Positions 47,380 through 60,383 of a DNA stretch of 64,000 bases are shown here, in pieces. Under the pieces are notes generated by a model. The model saw only the letters and a list, made by a program, of their open reading frames with translations, was not told where the DNA came from and searched no databases. This DNA comes from Voacanga thouarsii (taxonomy: Eukaryota; Streptophyta; Magnoliopsida; Gentianales; Apocynaceae): positions 1-64,000 of the forward strand of contig JANUWF010001696.1 of the NCBI GenBank assembly GCA_026120185.1. Reading direction: 5' to 3'. How positions within the stretch are numbered: the stretch's first letter is position 1; each line of letters begins with the position of its first letter. Made by a program: the position numbers and the translations under genes.

Positions 47380-49129
47380 ATGAACTTTAAATGGCTTAGG
47401 AAGCATGATTTTTTAATAAAAATGGACAAATAATTGTTTTTGCTTTGTGCATATGATCCTTCATTTTTTATGGTATTGGATAGGTCTCTGTGTGCCTCAC
47501 CGCTGAGGTTTAAGATCCACTGTAATTTATTGTTTTTCCATAGCCAATAGTGTAAGCCTAAGTTTAAAGTGTACAAGTGGATGTTGTTGTGTTTTGATTA
47601 AAATTTGTATAAAAAATGCCGCCTGTTGATGTTGTGAAGAAGAGTTGTAGAAGAAATCTAAAGGAAAAATCACTGAAGAAAAAAAAAACGAAGAATAGGA
47701 GAAGCCGAGCAGCGTAGCCGAAGCTATGGCTTGGTATGCCAAGAACTGTGGGATTGCTCGGCCGAGCCACGACTTGGAAGTAGCAGCAAGCACCGAGCCA
47801 TGGAATAGCTCGGTGTAAATCACATGCATCTTTGGTAGGAAGGATTTGGTCACGATAGTGACCAGATGCGGCGGGTAGCTTGCAGTGCGGGCGCATGGGC
47901 ATGTGGGTCGGGTGGTCCATGGGCCATGGGCTAGGATCTGGTGTGAAGGGTGCACAACACCAAGGGAACTTTTTTTCCCTTGTAATTTTTGTGCAATTTC
48001 TTTTTTGTTTTTCATCCCATACCAGATAAAGTTATCATTTTTGCAATAGTTAAAATTCATTGAATATTTTGCATGAAAAATAATAGTAAAGGATTTTAGG
48101 ATTAAACAAGACCATTAATTAATTTAATTAATGTGTTTAATTCTATTCTTTGGACACTTAGATTTAAAAATAGAAAAGCATGAAAATATTTACAGTTTTC
48201 CAGCATGCTATTTATTTTAATCCCTATGTGAACGTTTTCTCAAAGACCAAAGTCTTTTGAAATTTCTAAGAAGAAAAATATTTTTCTTTAATTAAATGGT
48301 TAATTTTAACATAAACAAAAATTAATGCTTAGTTATTTTCTTAAAGGTTTTTTTTTTTTTTATCTTTGACTTTGAAAATATTTTGGATTTAGAAATTTTT
48401 GTAAGTTAAAATGGAATAACATTTTAAATTATATTCACAAAAAAAAATTATTTTTCTCAGCTAAAAACTTGAGACTAAAGTCTTTAGAATGTTTTAATGG
48501 AAAGTTTTGAAATCCTTAAGCTTTAACTAAATAAAATTAATTCATAAAAATTTCTCAAATGGTATAAGCTTTGACATAGAAATTTTATGAGTTTAGATAT
48601 TTTATTTTACGTTAAAAGAGAACTTAATGGAAATTTTCAAAGGTTATTTTTCCAAGAAAACCCTTTCTTAAAAAAACTAAGTGGGAAAGGGGTTCCAACG
48701 GCCCTACGACTTCCATCACGATTCTCATTAAAGATCATGGGTCTCTTTATGTCACCCTGAGAGTGGACTCATATAGGATGGAGATACCATAAGGATCTAA
48801 AACTAATGGAAGGATGTAGCTAATAACCCAGGACATGTACTATGATCGACCAACCCACGTTAGAGGTTATAGTGTGAGGTATGTCTATAGGAAATGAGAA
48901 GAAACAGCCATCCTCTTGATAGAGTTATCTTCTAAATTATTATGTAGAAAGGAAATTAATTTGTGGTGGTTAACACACTTAATTTAGGAAACGGTTAATC
49001 TTCTGAAGAAGCTATGTCAGTTTTTCTAAGAGCCAAATTACTCTATTAACAATTTAATATGGACATAGTGCACAAAATTTTTTTATTTTTCACAAAACTG
49101 AGAATTTCTTTTATTTTTTATTTTCAGAA

Positions 49130-52100
49130 ATGGTTGGTGGAGGTTCTTTCAATCCTTTAGCCATTATTCTCTAAGAGAATAAACTAATGAGTCCTAACTA
49201 TGCTGATTGGAAAAGGAACTTGGACATACTGAGTATAAGTATGTCCTTTACGAAACCTGCCCAGTTATTGGAGAGGGTTCTACTTATAAGGAGCGAGAGG
49301 CTGAGAAGGTGTGAAAGAAGGTTGACGAAATAGCACGCTGCCATATGTTAGCCTCCAAGTGTAATGTGCTACAATCCAAACATGAGCACATGCAACTACA
49401 TATGTCATAAGCACAACTTTAACTACAATAATCGTAAACAAGAGTATGCCCATAAGGAGGAGGCTCTTTGAACGATCATCAATACCAAGATGGCTGAGGG
49501 AGCATAATTCAAGAAGCATATGCTCAAAATGATTGCTACTTTCGACGAAACAGAAGTCTTGGGAGTTGTTATTAACCCTGAGAGCCGAGTGGACATAGTT
49601 GTCAAATCTCTACAGGGCTTTTTTACTCAGTTCAAGTTGAACTACGACATGAACAAGTTAAACATGAGTTTAACTGAGTTAATGAAAGAGCTCCAGGTAG
49701 CAGAGAAGGTTATGAAGCCATAAGCAAGGTTTATGATTACTTTTTCTTCCAGAACTGGGCCAAAGCATAGAAACTTCAAGAAGAAGAAGGGTAACACAGC
49801 GTCCCAACCCAAAGATAAACCCAAGGGTAAATTTTTCAAGTGTGGAAAGAAGGGACATTGAAAAAAGGAGTGTCCAGATCTTCAAGCAAAAAAAAAAAAA
49901 AAAAACCCTACAGGTAATGTTTTCTATCTAGAGTTTATATCAGTGATTGCATCAGCTTTCACTTGGATTGTTGATTCAGGAGCTAGTGATGATATATGTA
50001 ACTTTTTGAAGGGGTTTAGAAAGATAAGAAGACTCTAGAAGGGCAAACATGGACTACGCATATGAAATAGAGTACAAGTATGGACCCTTACAGTGGGAGA
50101 ACTGGAACTAGTTTTTTATTGTAATAGAATAATTATTTTGAAGGATATTTTATTTGTTCTTGGTTTTTGACAGAATCTGGTTTTTGTTGCAAAACTAATA
50201 AATCAAGGATATTCTGTTTCTTTCAATTATGGTATAACTATCAGTAGAAATAGAGAAGTTTTATTTACTGGGAACATGTATGGAAACCTATTCTTCATTA
50301 ATCCTATTAAAAATTAATTAAATACCATTCAGTCTGAAAATTTAAATAGGAAGAGAAAGATCAATGTCAATATCTTATATATTTGGAATCTAAGGTTAGG
50401 TCATATTAACTCAATCAGAATTTAGAGGTTAATCCATGATGGGCCTTTGGGCTCATTAAGATTGGAAAATTGGCCTTAGTGTGAATCCTGTCTTATAGAA
50501 AAAAATGGCCAAAATGTCGTTTACCCAAAAGGCGATGAAGCCAAGGAAATATTAAGCCTTGTTCACACTGATGTGTGTGGTCCTTTGTCAACACCAGCAA
50601 GAGGAGGGTTTAAATATTTCATCACCTTCATAGATGATTGTACTAGGTGCAGTTATATTTACCTGATGAGATGCAAGTCTGACTCTTTTGATAAGTTCAA
50701 AGAGTTTAAGGCTAAAGTGGTGTGTTGGATAGGTAAATTAATCAATACATTTTGATCAGATCATGGTGGAGAGTACCTCCTTTGTGAATTTAGGAACTAC
50801 ATGGTACTTCATGAGATAGTATCTCAACTATCTATGTCGGGAACATCCTAATAGAATGGAGTAGCTGGGAGAAAGAACAGGATAATGATAGAAATGGTCC
50901 GAAGCATGATGTCTTACAATACTCTTTCGGTGTTCTTTTAGGAATATACCCTGGAAACAACTGTATATATTCTAAACTTCGTGCCTTCCAAATAAGTACC
51001 TAAGACGCCCTATAAGATGTGGACTAGGCATAAGCCAGGTCTAAATCATTTCAAGATATGGTGTTGTTCAGCTTATGTACTGATTAATGGAGAAAAATTA
51101 GAACAAAGATCAGAATTATGCTTTTTTTTTTTTTTTGTATCCAAAAGGAACAAAAGGTGGTTACTTTTATCATCTTTAGGAGATAAGAGTACTTGTGAGT
51201 ACTAATGCTAGATACTTGGAGGATGATCAAAGCACATCCACTAAAGGTTCAATAAGGTTGGAACTCAATCTTCTAAAGCGACTTCTTCTAACCTGATTAT
51301 AGAACAAGAAAATGTAAAACCTTATGATCCTGTACAAACAGAGCCTCATCGTAGTAGGAGGGCATCTAGGGTTCCAAAAAGATGGACAGGAGAGGCTTTT
51401 GACCTAGTCTTCGACCATCATAAACAAGATCCCAATAGATATGAGGAGGGTATTGTTGATGCCGATGCAATCCTATGGAATGACGCAATGAAAGCCAAAA
51501 TTGAGTTTATGTACTTCAATTAGGTTTGGAATCTTGTATCTTTACCTAAAAGGATAAAATCCATTGGATGTAAATGGTTATATAATAGGGAGATTGGAGC
51601 AGGTGAAAGAGTGAAAACCTTCAATGCTGGGCTTGTGGGGAAAAGATACACTCAGAAAAAAAAAGTATCAACTATGAGAAAACCTTTTCCGCAGTATCTA
51701 TGCTTAAGTCCAGCTGTATCCTCCTTGCAATCATATGTCATTATAACTACGAGATATGACAAATGGATGTTAAGACGATATTTCTAAATCGCCATCTTAG
51801 GGAAGATATCTATATATCCCAACCGGAAGGCTTTATTACTTAAGGCCAAGAGCATATGGTTTGTAAGCTTAAGAAATCCACATATAGACTTAAGTAGGTA
51901 TCTAGAGGATGGAACATTCATTTTTATAAGATTGTAAAGTCCTATGGTTTCATTCAAAACGAGGATAAACCATATGTGTACAAGAAACTGGAAGGTATAA
52001 ACGTGGTTTTTCTTGTACTATATATACATGACATTCTATTAATTGGGAATGATGTAAGGATATTATTATCTACTAAGGTTTGGCTATCTAATCAATTCAG

Positions 52101-52905
52101 TATGAAGGTTTTCGGAGAAGCTAATTACATTCATGGGATTAAGCTTCCTAGAAATAGGAAGCAAAGTATGATAAGATTATCTCATGCTGCATACACTGAC
52201 AAGCTGCTAGCCAAGTTTAGCATGGACTCATGCAATGGAGCATTAATCCTTTATAGACATGGGATATCTTTTTCTTCGAAAGACTATCTAAAGTCTTAAG
52301 AAGAAAAAGATAGGTTAAATAGAATTTTCTACGCTTTAGCAGTAGGAAGTCTTATGTACGCCATGTTGTGCACTAGGCCAAGTATTTGATTTGTCATATG
52401 CTTAGTTAGCAAATATCAGTCAAACCCTAGGGATGTTCATTGGCAAGTTGTAAAGCGTATTCTCCAGTACCTTAAGGGTATGAGAGATTATATGCTTGTT
52501 TACAAGGCTAATGACTTGGTTCCTACAGGATATATAGACTCAGACTTCTAAGCAAATAAGGATGAGATAAAATACATTAGTGGATATGTCTTCACCTTCT
52601 TTGGAGGGGCTATCTCATGGATGAGTATTAAGCAATCTTTCATTGCTGACTTAACCATGTAAGCTGAGCATGTGGCAGCTTCGGAGTTAACCAAGGAAGC
52701 AGTTTGGCTCCTAATATTCCTTTTAGAACTTAGAGTCGTGCCACAGATGGATAGGCCAATTGTGATGTATTGCGACAACACTGGCATGGTCTCGCAATCT
52801 AAAGAACCCAAGAACTACAAAAAGAGGAAGCACATTAAGTCGAAACACAACCTGATCTGGTATTTCTTCCAAAGACATAAAGTCGTGGTGAATAGATTGC
52901 CTTAG
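49130..52905 (+). pseudogene. Copia-A gag-pol, many stops and lost catalytic residues
   Basis: Gag starts at ATG 49130 (MVGGGSFNPLA, then a stop, then PNYADWKRNLD). The zinc knuckle near 49826-49872 has Phe for its first Cys and a stop for the Trp. The protease motif WIVDSGASDD is at about 49964. Integrase has LVHTDVCGPLSTPARGG and FIDDCTR (50555-50650), but the third catalytic residue is Gly in NGVAGRKNR (about 50856). RT has QMDVKTIFLN, and the active site reads LYIHDILLIGND, with His replacing one Asp (about 52020). RNase H covers 52650-52905 (AASELTKEAVWL, MYCDNTG, KHIKSKHN). Numerous stops and frameshifts: certainly non-functional. Confidence 0.92.
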
Positions 52906-53519
52906 AGAACAATCTAGAAGATTGATGTATAAATTTTGGGTTTATACAAATCATCAAATTTAAATCCATCCCTTAATCAAGTTTTAATAAAAACATTAAT
53001 CCCAAAACACGCATACAAACAAGTATACTCATCGCAAGTATACTATAGGGAATTATTGAGTATTGATCCTCAACGGAACAAGTATACACTAATCATTTTT
53101 CATTCATTGTTTAACCGACCTAATAAATGATAAGAGAATAAAAAGAAAAATATATATATACAATTGAAGAATGTAAAAATATGCAATTTTGATAGTTGCT
53201 CTTGAAAACATAACAATGAATCACTTAGCAAATATCACAATCAATTATCATCTTAGTCTCATGAAGGATATAATGCACGCCCACTTCATTTGCAATGCAT
53301 GGATTTATTATCTTGTAGTTAAATTAGTGAACATATTTTGTCTCAACCAATTTATTCAAAATATGCATTAAAGCCAATCCTCATATAAACCCCTATATTC
53401 TAAGTGATTTAAATATGAAATTAATCTATGAATCTATAGTTTAGCAATCATCAACCAACCTTTGATTATCCAAGTTCTCAATAATTAACCATTTTTTAAA
53501 GTAAGTTAAGAGATAATAT

Positions 53520-56373
53520 TGTTGGATTGTATGCCCTCTTAGACTAGGTTTCTGATGTAAAATCGAATATTTTAATAAAAGAATTTATTTTCAGAAATTG
53601 TTTGTAAATTTACTTTTTGTTTGTGCACAATTTTCATTTGGAACAGACCTATTATGTTTAAATAAGTAGTCCATGTGAATGGTGGTCTTTCATAGTAAGG
53701 TATGGATCACAGATTATTTAACACATAAACATTTGTTCTTAACCTATTGATGAGACTGGAAACCTCATCATGCTTAGGTTATTATGTTATGAATTTCAAA
53801 TGGGGAATGGCTTACCTTTAGCTAGTGTGTAGTCCACTCACTTCATGACATAAGCGTATTTCGAATATGTAGGATAGGACCTGTAGTAGTGGTTTCCAAA
53901 AGTACTATATGATAGAAACCTAGACTACTACCGCTACAGTATGGACTAGTACTTTACGACTTGAGTATGAGTTGGTGGTCTGACAAAGCTGGAAGCATAT
54001 GCTTTGATTTGCTATACTTGAGGTTCTATAGTAGAACCAATATACTTGTGTATTGAGTATATGTAACTAGTTCGTTAAGACAGACTTGTACAAGATAGTT
54101 TCTGGACTATATCGTCCCTTGTGGTTGTCCGAATGGTCTAAAATGTCCAGGGCCCTGGGAAACATGACTCGGATGTTTGCTTTAGGGTAGCTCCCTTGGA
54201 AAGCGGAAACACTCTACGAAGTCGTGGATCAATGGACTAGAAGCCTAAGGATGGTAGATGTCATTTAGAGGGGTGTTAGTACACTTCTTCCACGCTAAAT
54301 GTACGACGATGTGTAGAGGGGTATTTTAGTCATTTCAACAGTAGGTCGGAGACTTTGCTAATGCAGCATTGTCCTTGGGGTCAATATTTCCTTATGGTGA
54401 TATTAGGAAATATTTAAAATGCAAAATACAGCTATTTATATATCAGGGGTATTTTGGTCATTTTAGCAGCCAATACGATGTGTCTTTTTAGTCCTCGGAA
54501 TAGCCCATAAGTCCTAACTAATTTTGGGTTGAGGAATTGGTCTCAGTTCAAGAGAATTTTATTTTATTTTATTTTATTCAGGATGTCTAATTTATTATTA
54601 GACTGGAATAAAATAAATAAATAAATAAATAAAATAGGAGTTGAGAGAAATTAATTATCTAGTTTAATTGGTTAATTAATTATTCAGGACCTAGGTCTGG
54701 TATGAATAATTAAGAAATTAACCTGGGCTTAAACTAGGAGAAATAATTAATGTATAATTATTTATTGGGTTATTTATATAGGCCCAAGAAATAAATAATT
54801 AAAGATTAATTATTTTGGTTCATTTGGGCTCATTAATTATTTATTGGGTTATTTATATAAGTCCAGGAAATAAGTAATTAATGTTTATTATTTTGGGCCT
54901 TTTGGGTCCAAGAGAAATAATAAATATTTTTCCGGCCCAATAGCTTTGACCTTAGGATTTTTTCCAGATACGGTTAAGAAGAGTTTAGGGTTAAGCCAAA
55001 CTCATTCTTTGGATAACATCCAGGTGTTTGAAATTTGATATTCTGGGGATATGTTTGTCAGATATTTGAGTCCTAGTTTTGGACTAACCAATAAACTAGT
55101 CTCTAGTGAAAGAAAACCCTAATCTCCCTTGCCAAACAAGAGACTCACGTAGGTCTCTCTTTGTCTCTCACGCCTCCCTCTTCTCTGTTTTCTCCTTGGA
55201 GCTTTGCTAACCAATAGCAATAGAACCAAGGAGATTTGAGACCATTCTTCTTCACTGTTGTGTTCACTGACTAGAGGTTGGGCAGAGGAATATTCCGAGA
55301 GCTGAAAGGCTTGGCGTTCATGCAAACAAGGCGAAGTAGGAGGCTAGCGGGTTTTCAACCGGAAGCTTCTTCAAGTGGGCAAGGTGAAGCATTTCTCGTT
55401 GTTCAATCCACTTCTACTCAACCTAGTAGGCTTAAGGAGTACAAAGGTATGATCTTCACACTTCTGTGTGGCCTTTAAGGCTTGTGTTTTTTTTTTCTCT
55501 AATTTTTACCGTCAGTGCATGCTACCCTCTGTTTTCTCGTTCCTCATTGTGGTATCAAAGCCAATGGTTCGTTGATTAATATATGGAGCATGGTAGTTAA
55601 TAAAAATGGAGAAGATGATTATACCTATGATCCTTCGTTGTTTTGGTATGGGGTAGCATCACTGTGAGCTTCACCGTTGAAGCATATGCATCTCTGTAAA
55701 TTTTTTGGCATTGAAGTTTTGATTGTGTAAACCCAATTTAAATGGGTATAGGCGGTTGTGTTATTATTTTGGATGAGTTTTTTTAAGTAAAAATTTCCAA
55801 TGAAGCCAAAGAAATAAGAAAAAATTGAAGAAAGGATGTTTCTGCAATTTTCGCGCGAGGGAGAAAGAAAAAGGAAGAAGAAAACTGTTCCTAAGCCATG
55901 TGAGCTGAGCCGAGCCGAGCCTCCGCCGAGCCACTGCTTGAAAACCCTAATCTCCCTTGCCAAACAAGAGACTCACGTAGGTGTCTTTTTGTCTCTCACG
56001 CCTCCCTCTTCTCTGTTATCTCCTTGGAGCTTTGCTAACCAATAGCAATAGAACCAAGGAGATTTGAGATCGTTCTTCTTCACTATTGTGTTCACCAACT
56101 AGTGGTTAGGCGAAGGAATATTCCGAGAGTTGAAAGGCTTGGCATTCATGCAAACAAGGCGAAGTAGGAGACTAGCGGGTTTTCAACTGAAAGCTTCTTC
56201 AAGTGGGCAAGGCGAAGCGATTCCTGTTGTTCAATCCACTTCTACTCAACCTAGTAGGCTTAAGGAGTGCGAATGTATGATCTTCACGCTTTTGTGCGGC
56301 CTTTAAAGCTTGCGTTTTTTTTTCTCTGATTTTTATCGTCAGTGCATGCTACCCTCTGTTTTCCCGTCCCTCA
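53520..56373 (+). mobile_element. Internally deleted copia element related to Copia-A
   Basis: Complete 5' LTR (53520-55546, TGTTGGATTG to GTTCCTCA, 2027 bp), primer site TGGTATCAAAGCC (55550-55562), about 390 bp of leader, then only the last about 430 bp of a 3' LTR (55943-56373), joined at GAAAACCCTAATCTCCC. Flanking pentamers AATAT (53515-53519) and AATAA (56374-56378) fit one target duplication in the Athila LTR. Gag-pol and most of the 3' LTR have been deleted. No coding sequence remains; small open frames such as 55278-55478 lie in LTR DNA. Confidence 0.88.
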
Positions 56374-57165
56374 AATAAATAGGAATTTAATTAATTGAAA
56401 TCATTTTCAACCCCCTTTTCATGCAAAAATAGAAAAAATCTACCACTCAACTATGTAAGAAAAACAAGTAATCAAATCCTAAGATAAATAATGAATTGAT
56501 CAAAAGACTAAAATAAATCCAGAAATCATGAATCCAAAAAAACAATGTCACATTATAATGGAAACATTAATTACATCATTATTCTATAGAAAGAAAACAA
56601 AGGTAAAAGAAAGAACTTATAGACAAGCTTCATTCTTCTCTTTGGAAATCTTCTTGAATAATGCTCCTTGAATAATGTATCTCTCCTTCTTTGATGACTA
56701 GAAGTTTGATCCTCAGATTCACTACTTTTTTTTGTGTGTGTTTTTCTTGTCTTTGTAGGATTCTTTGATGTGAAAATAATTTGCTTGAGATGTCTTAGCC
56801 GAGTAGAAATCAAAAAATACCAAATTCGTGCACAGAATTCGCGTGTCCAGACTAGACTTGGCGTTGAGTCCCTTCAACCCTACCTGGCGCCAAGTCTGTT
56901 CTGTTCTGCTCCTGAATTTTTCTCTATTTTCTTTGTTTTTCTATATTAGACCTGGTTCCTGGTGTAGTTGCCAAACTTGGCACCGGGTGCAATATGGAAA
57001 TTTCACCTTTTTGCTCGAAATCAACTCAAATTTGCACAAATTCATCAAAAACACTTTGTATAAGCCAAATGTCAAATAGGAAGGAATATGCCTAGTTATT
57101 ACATGAAAAGTATCTCAAATTAGCCTAAAATAACTAAGAAATAGTGATGATTTTAGCCCCTATCA

Positions 57166-58464
57166 ATTCCTCCACACTTGAACTTTTGCCTGTCCTTAAG
57201 CAAAAACACTTAAGCCAAGAAAATCAAGAAGAAAACAGAAGCCTCTACTCTTCCAAAAATTTGAAACATAAGAAGGATTATAACTTCCTTTCAAACTTTA
57301 GATAAAACTCTTGCCATTAATCAAACCATTTGAAAACAATTACAATTTCAAGCACTTGATAGAACATAAGAAAACTCTTGAATTCAAATTAATCAAGTTT
57401 ATACTTTAGTCTAAGAAAATTATTTCGCCCTTAAGCTAAAACATAGATAACATGAATCATACTAGTCAAACTGTCTACAAACTCAAGCATTATAAATCAA
57501 AAAATTGTACAACTTAAGTCATGATGTAAAGAAAGCGCTATGATTTTTTTCATCTCAATTTTTCTCATTAACTTAGGGAATTGATAGCCTCAAGTGAATG
57601 GATTTCTCTTCCCACACCATATTGCCCCCTTATACTTATCACTCATTATATTTTTCAACAAGTTTTCTCTCTTTTGCTTTTGGAAATTCATAATCTCAAG
57701 AAAGCAGATTTCTCTTCACTGTCCATATTGGCCCCCATAATCAAGAAAAAATAATACTATCTCATCAAGATGAAACAATAACTTATTTTTCACAATCAAT
57801 GCCACTAAAAATTTTTTACCTCACATTCTTTATCACAGCTCAAACCTAAGCAAAGTTTAAACCCATAATACAAGAGTTCGACAATAACTTTTCCCATATT
57901 CATCATATCCTCCATATTTACACTAGATAAGTTAAATAATATTGAAACATTATTACATGAACAAGATTAATTCAAATTCTCAAGCCTTGAAAAATATCTT
58001 ATCCAATAAACCGATTTCATAAAAATCCATGAAATGAATGACAAAAACTCATATCCAAGTCAGAAAAAGAATTACAACCTTTCTAAACAATGAAAATCAC
58101 AAAAAAGTTCATGAAAAATTTCACACAAGAATGATATGGAAAATATCTCTGATGCCTAAACTTTCCCCCCCCCCCCCCCAACTTAAACGGGACATTGTCA
58201 TCAATGGCCAAAAATACAACATTGAATACAAAGCCAAAGAAGACAAAAAAAAAATAATAATAAATAAAGACAAAAGTAGAGAAAAGAAAATACTTCCATC
58301 GCATATTTAGTCCAACATGTGTGAATCCACCACAAAAAGCAGTCATTAGAGAAGTCACAAGGGTACCTAACTCAAAAAAATCAAAAAATATAAATCTAGA
58401 AAAAGATAAAAAAAGATAAAAATAAAAGAAAAGACAAGAAAGAAAAAGAAATCTTGAAGAAGTG
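57166..58464 (-). repeat. Athila 3' untranslated region
   Basis: AT-rich, without a gene. It contains the polypurine tract at its left edge, and the palindrome plus G-run motif at 58165-58210, preceded on the plus strand by a long C run. The part 57946-58464 is repeated in inverse orientation at 62546-63134. The hydrophobic minus-strand open frame at 58083-58520 runs out of frame over the pol end and is not called as a gene. Confidence 0.75.
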
Positions 58465-59835
58465 TCATGGGTCATAGAGAAAAATATCCATATGATCCAA
58501 AGCATCAAATGTCTCACCAAAATAATGCTTCACCCTATTTCCATTGACTTTGAAAGTACCACTAACTAGGTGAGAGACTTCAAGAGTTCCAAAAGGAAAA
58601 ACCTTAGTCACCATATATGACCCTGACCATCTTGATTTCAATTTACCCGAAAAGAGTCATAAGCAAGAATTAAGGAACAACATTTGATCACCTTTTTTAA
58701 ACTCCAGGGATTGAGCAATATGTTTATTATACCACCATTTTGCCCACTCTTTGTAGAGTAGAGATTTATCATATTCAGCCAAGCACAATTCTTCCAATGC
58801 ATTCAAGTAAAGGAATCAGGATTGTCCAGCAAGCTTATGAACAAAGTTAACAAGTTTGATAGTCCAATAAACTTTGTACAATTTCTACAAGTAAATGACA
58901 AGATTTCCCATATGCCCATCGATAAGGGGTTGTAACAAGGGTATTTTTGAAAACAGTCATATAACCCCAAAGCGTATTATCTAGCTTCAAACGTCAATCA
59001 TTTCTCATATGATTAACCACTTTTTTACAAAAATCTTTTTAATTCTCTTTTAATGACCACAACTTAGCCACTTGTTTGGGGGTGATAAGGAGTAGCAAAC
59101 TTATGAGTAACCCATAAATGTTTGAGAACTTTTTCTAATTTAGTATTACAAAAGTGGGTTCCCTTATCACTAATAAGTACCTTAGGTATACCAAAACGGG
59201 TAAAAGTTTTTAAGAAATTTGACTACAACCCGAGCATCATTAGTAGGCAGGGCTTGCGCCAAAACCCACTTAAATACATACTCAACTGCAATCAGATGTA
59301 TTTGTTACCCAAAGTACTAGGGAAAGGGCACATGAAATCAATTCCCCAACAATAAAAAATTTCACATGCTTGAAAAATTTGCAATGGCATCTCATTAGAT
59401 TTAGAAATGTTACCTATACGTTAACATATATCATAATTTTGAACAAACATGTGAGAGTCCTTAAAGAGTGTGGTTGGCCATTAAATCTAGACTCAAGTAC
59501 CATTCTTGCCATGTTGTTAGCTTGGTAGTGGCCACTCGCGGGTCCTTTATAACAATATATCAAGATGTTTGCACTTTCCGCAGAAACCACACATCTTTGA
59601 ATGATTTGATCCATACAACACCAAAATAAATAATGAACTTCCCAAAAGTAATGCTTTACTTCGGAGAGGAATTTCATTTTACTACACAACAAAAGCAATG
59701 CTTTACTTCGGAGAGGAATTTCTTCTTTTGTTGTGTAGTAAAATCTTCCGGAACAATTCTTACAACCAAGTAATTAGTAAAATCTGCATACCAAGGTGTT
59801 TAAGAAATCTCACCATCAACAAGTAGAAGTTGTTC
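58465..59835 (-). pseudogene. Athila integrase, decayed
   Basis: The C-terminal end reads GTFKVNGNRVKHYFGETFDA and closes with a stop at 58465-58467. Upstream on the minus strand: the GPY/F-like module (LKSRWSGSYMV), EWAKWWYNKHIAQ, then the catalytic core (HKFATPYHPQTSGQ, IPKVLISDKGTHF, a DFM-PFP word near 59325-59340), and the N-terminal zinc-binding part (FLSEVKHYFW, CCMDQIIQRCV) at about 59414-59700. Frames change repeatedly. A duplication-inversion scar at 59650-59743 disrupts the N-terminal part. Confidence 0.82.
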
Positions 59836-60383
59836 ATTCAGGAAGGTGTCATTGATATCTCCTTCAGCCAATGGTTCTTTGTTGGGATTTTCCAACATAG
59901 ATAAGCGATCCATAGCCAAATTTTCATCTCCCTTTTTATCTCGAATCTCCAAGTCAAATTCCTACAATAATAAAACCCATCTTATCAATCTTAGTTTAGA
60001 ATCATGCTTGGTTAGTAGGTATTTAAGAGCGGAATGGTCGTATATAGAATGACTTTAGACAAAATAAGACAAGAACTAAATTTATCACAAGTAAACTTTA
60101 TTGCAAGCGATTCTTTCTCTCTTGTGGTGTAATTCTATTGTGCCGCTATAAGAGTTTTGCTTGCATAGTAGATTGGTTGAAAATGCTTATTCCTCCTTCG
60201 ACCAAGCACCACTCCTACTGGATAGTCATTTACAGCACATACTAATTCAAATGGAAGAGACCAATTCGGTACAACTAAAATAGGAGAATTCATCTTAAAC
60301 ACATTGAAAGTATTGAGATATTTTTCATTAAAATAAAAAATAGAATTCTTTTCAAGTAAAGAGGTAAGATGTTTAGAAATGTT

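Larger units (their letters stand above)
27643..52922 (+). mobile_element. Copia-A: Ty1/copia element, interrupted and decayed
   Basis: Parts in order: truncated 5' LTR (27643-28417), SIRE-like insertion (28418-46409), rest of the 5' LTR (46410-47365), primer site TGGTATTAGAGC for initiator Met-tRNA (47368-47379), long leader (to 49129), decayed gag-pol (49130-52905). The 3' end is cut by the Athila element at 52923. LTR identity is supported by alignment with the related complete LTR at 53520-55546, which continues uninterrupted across the SIRE insertion point. No 3' LTR of this copy is visible in the window. Confidence 0.85.

Noticed and set aside
47527..48060. 177-codon minus-strand frame
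   Set aside because: It is antisense to the Copia-A leader, has no domain, and is not maintained in the paralogous leader fragment at 12276-13429.
58166..58179. Long poly-C run as a functional element on its own
   Set aside because: It is the complement of the G run in the 3' motif, probably expanded by slippage or inexact base calling; the motif as a whole is reported instead.
58083..58520. Hydrophobic 145-codon frame (minus) and its counterpart at 62632-62964 (plus) as a membrane protein
   Set aside because: The first overlaps the integrase C-terminus in another frame and both lie over 3' untranslated DNA. The T-rich composition explains the hydrophobicity.
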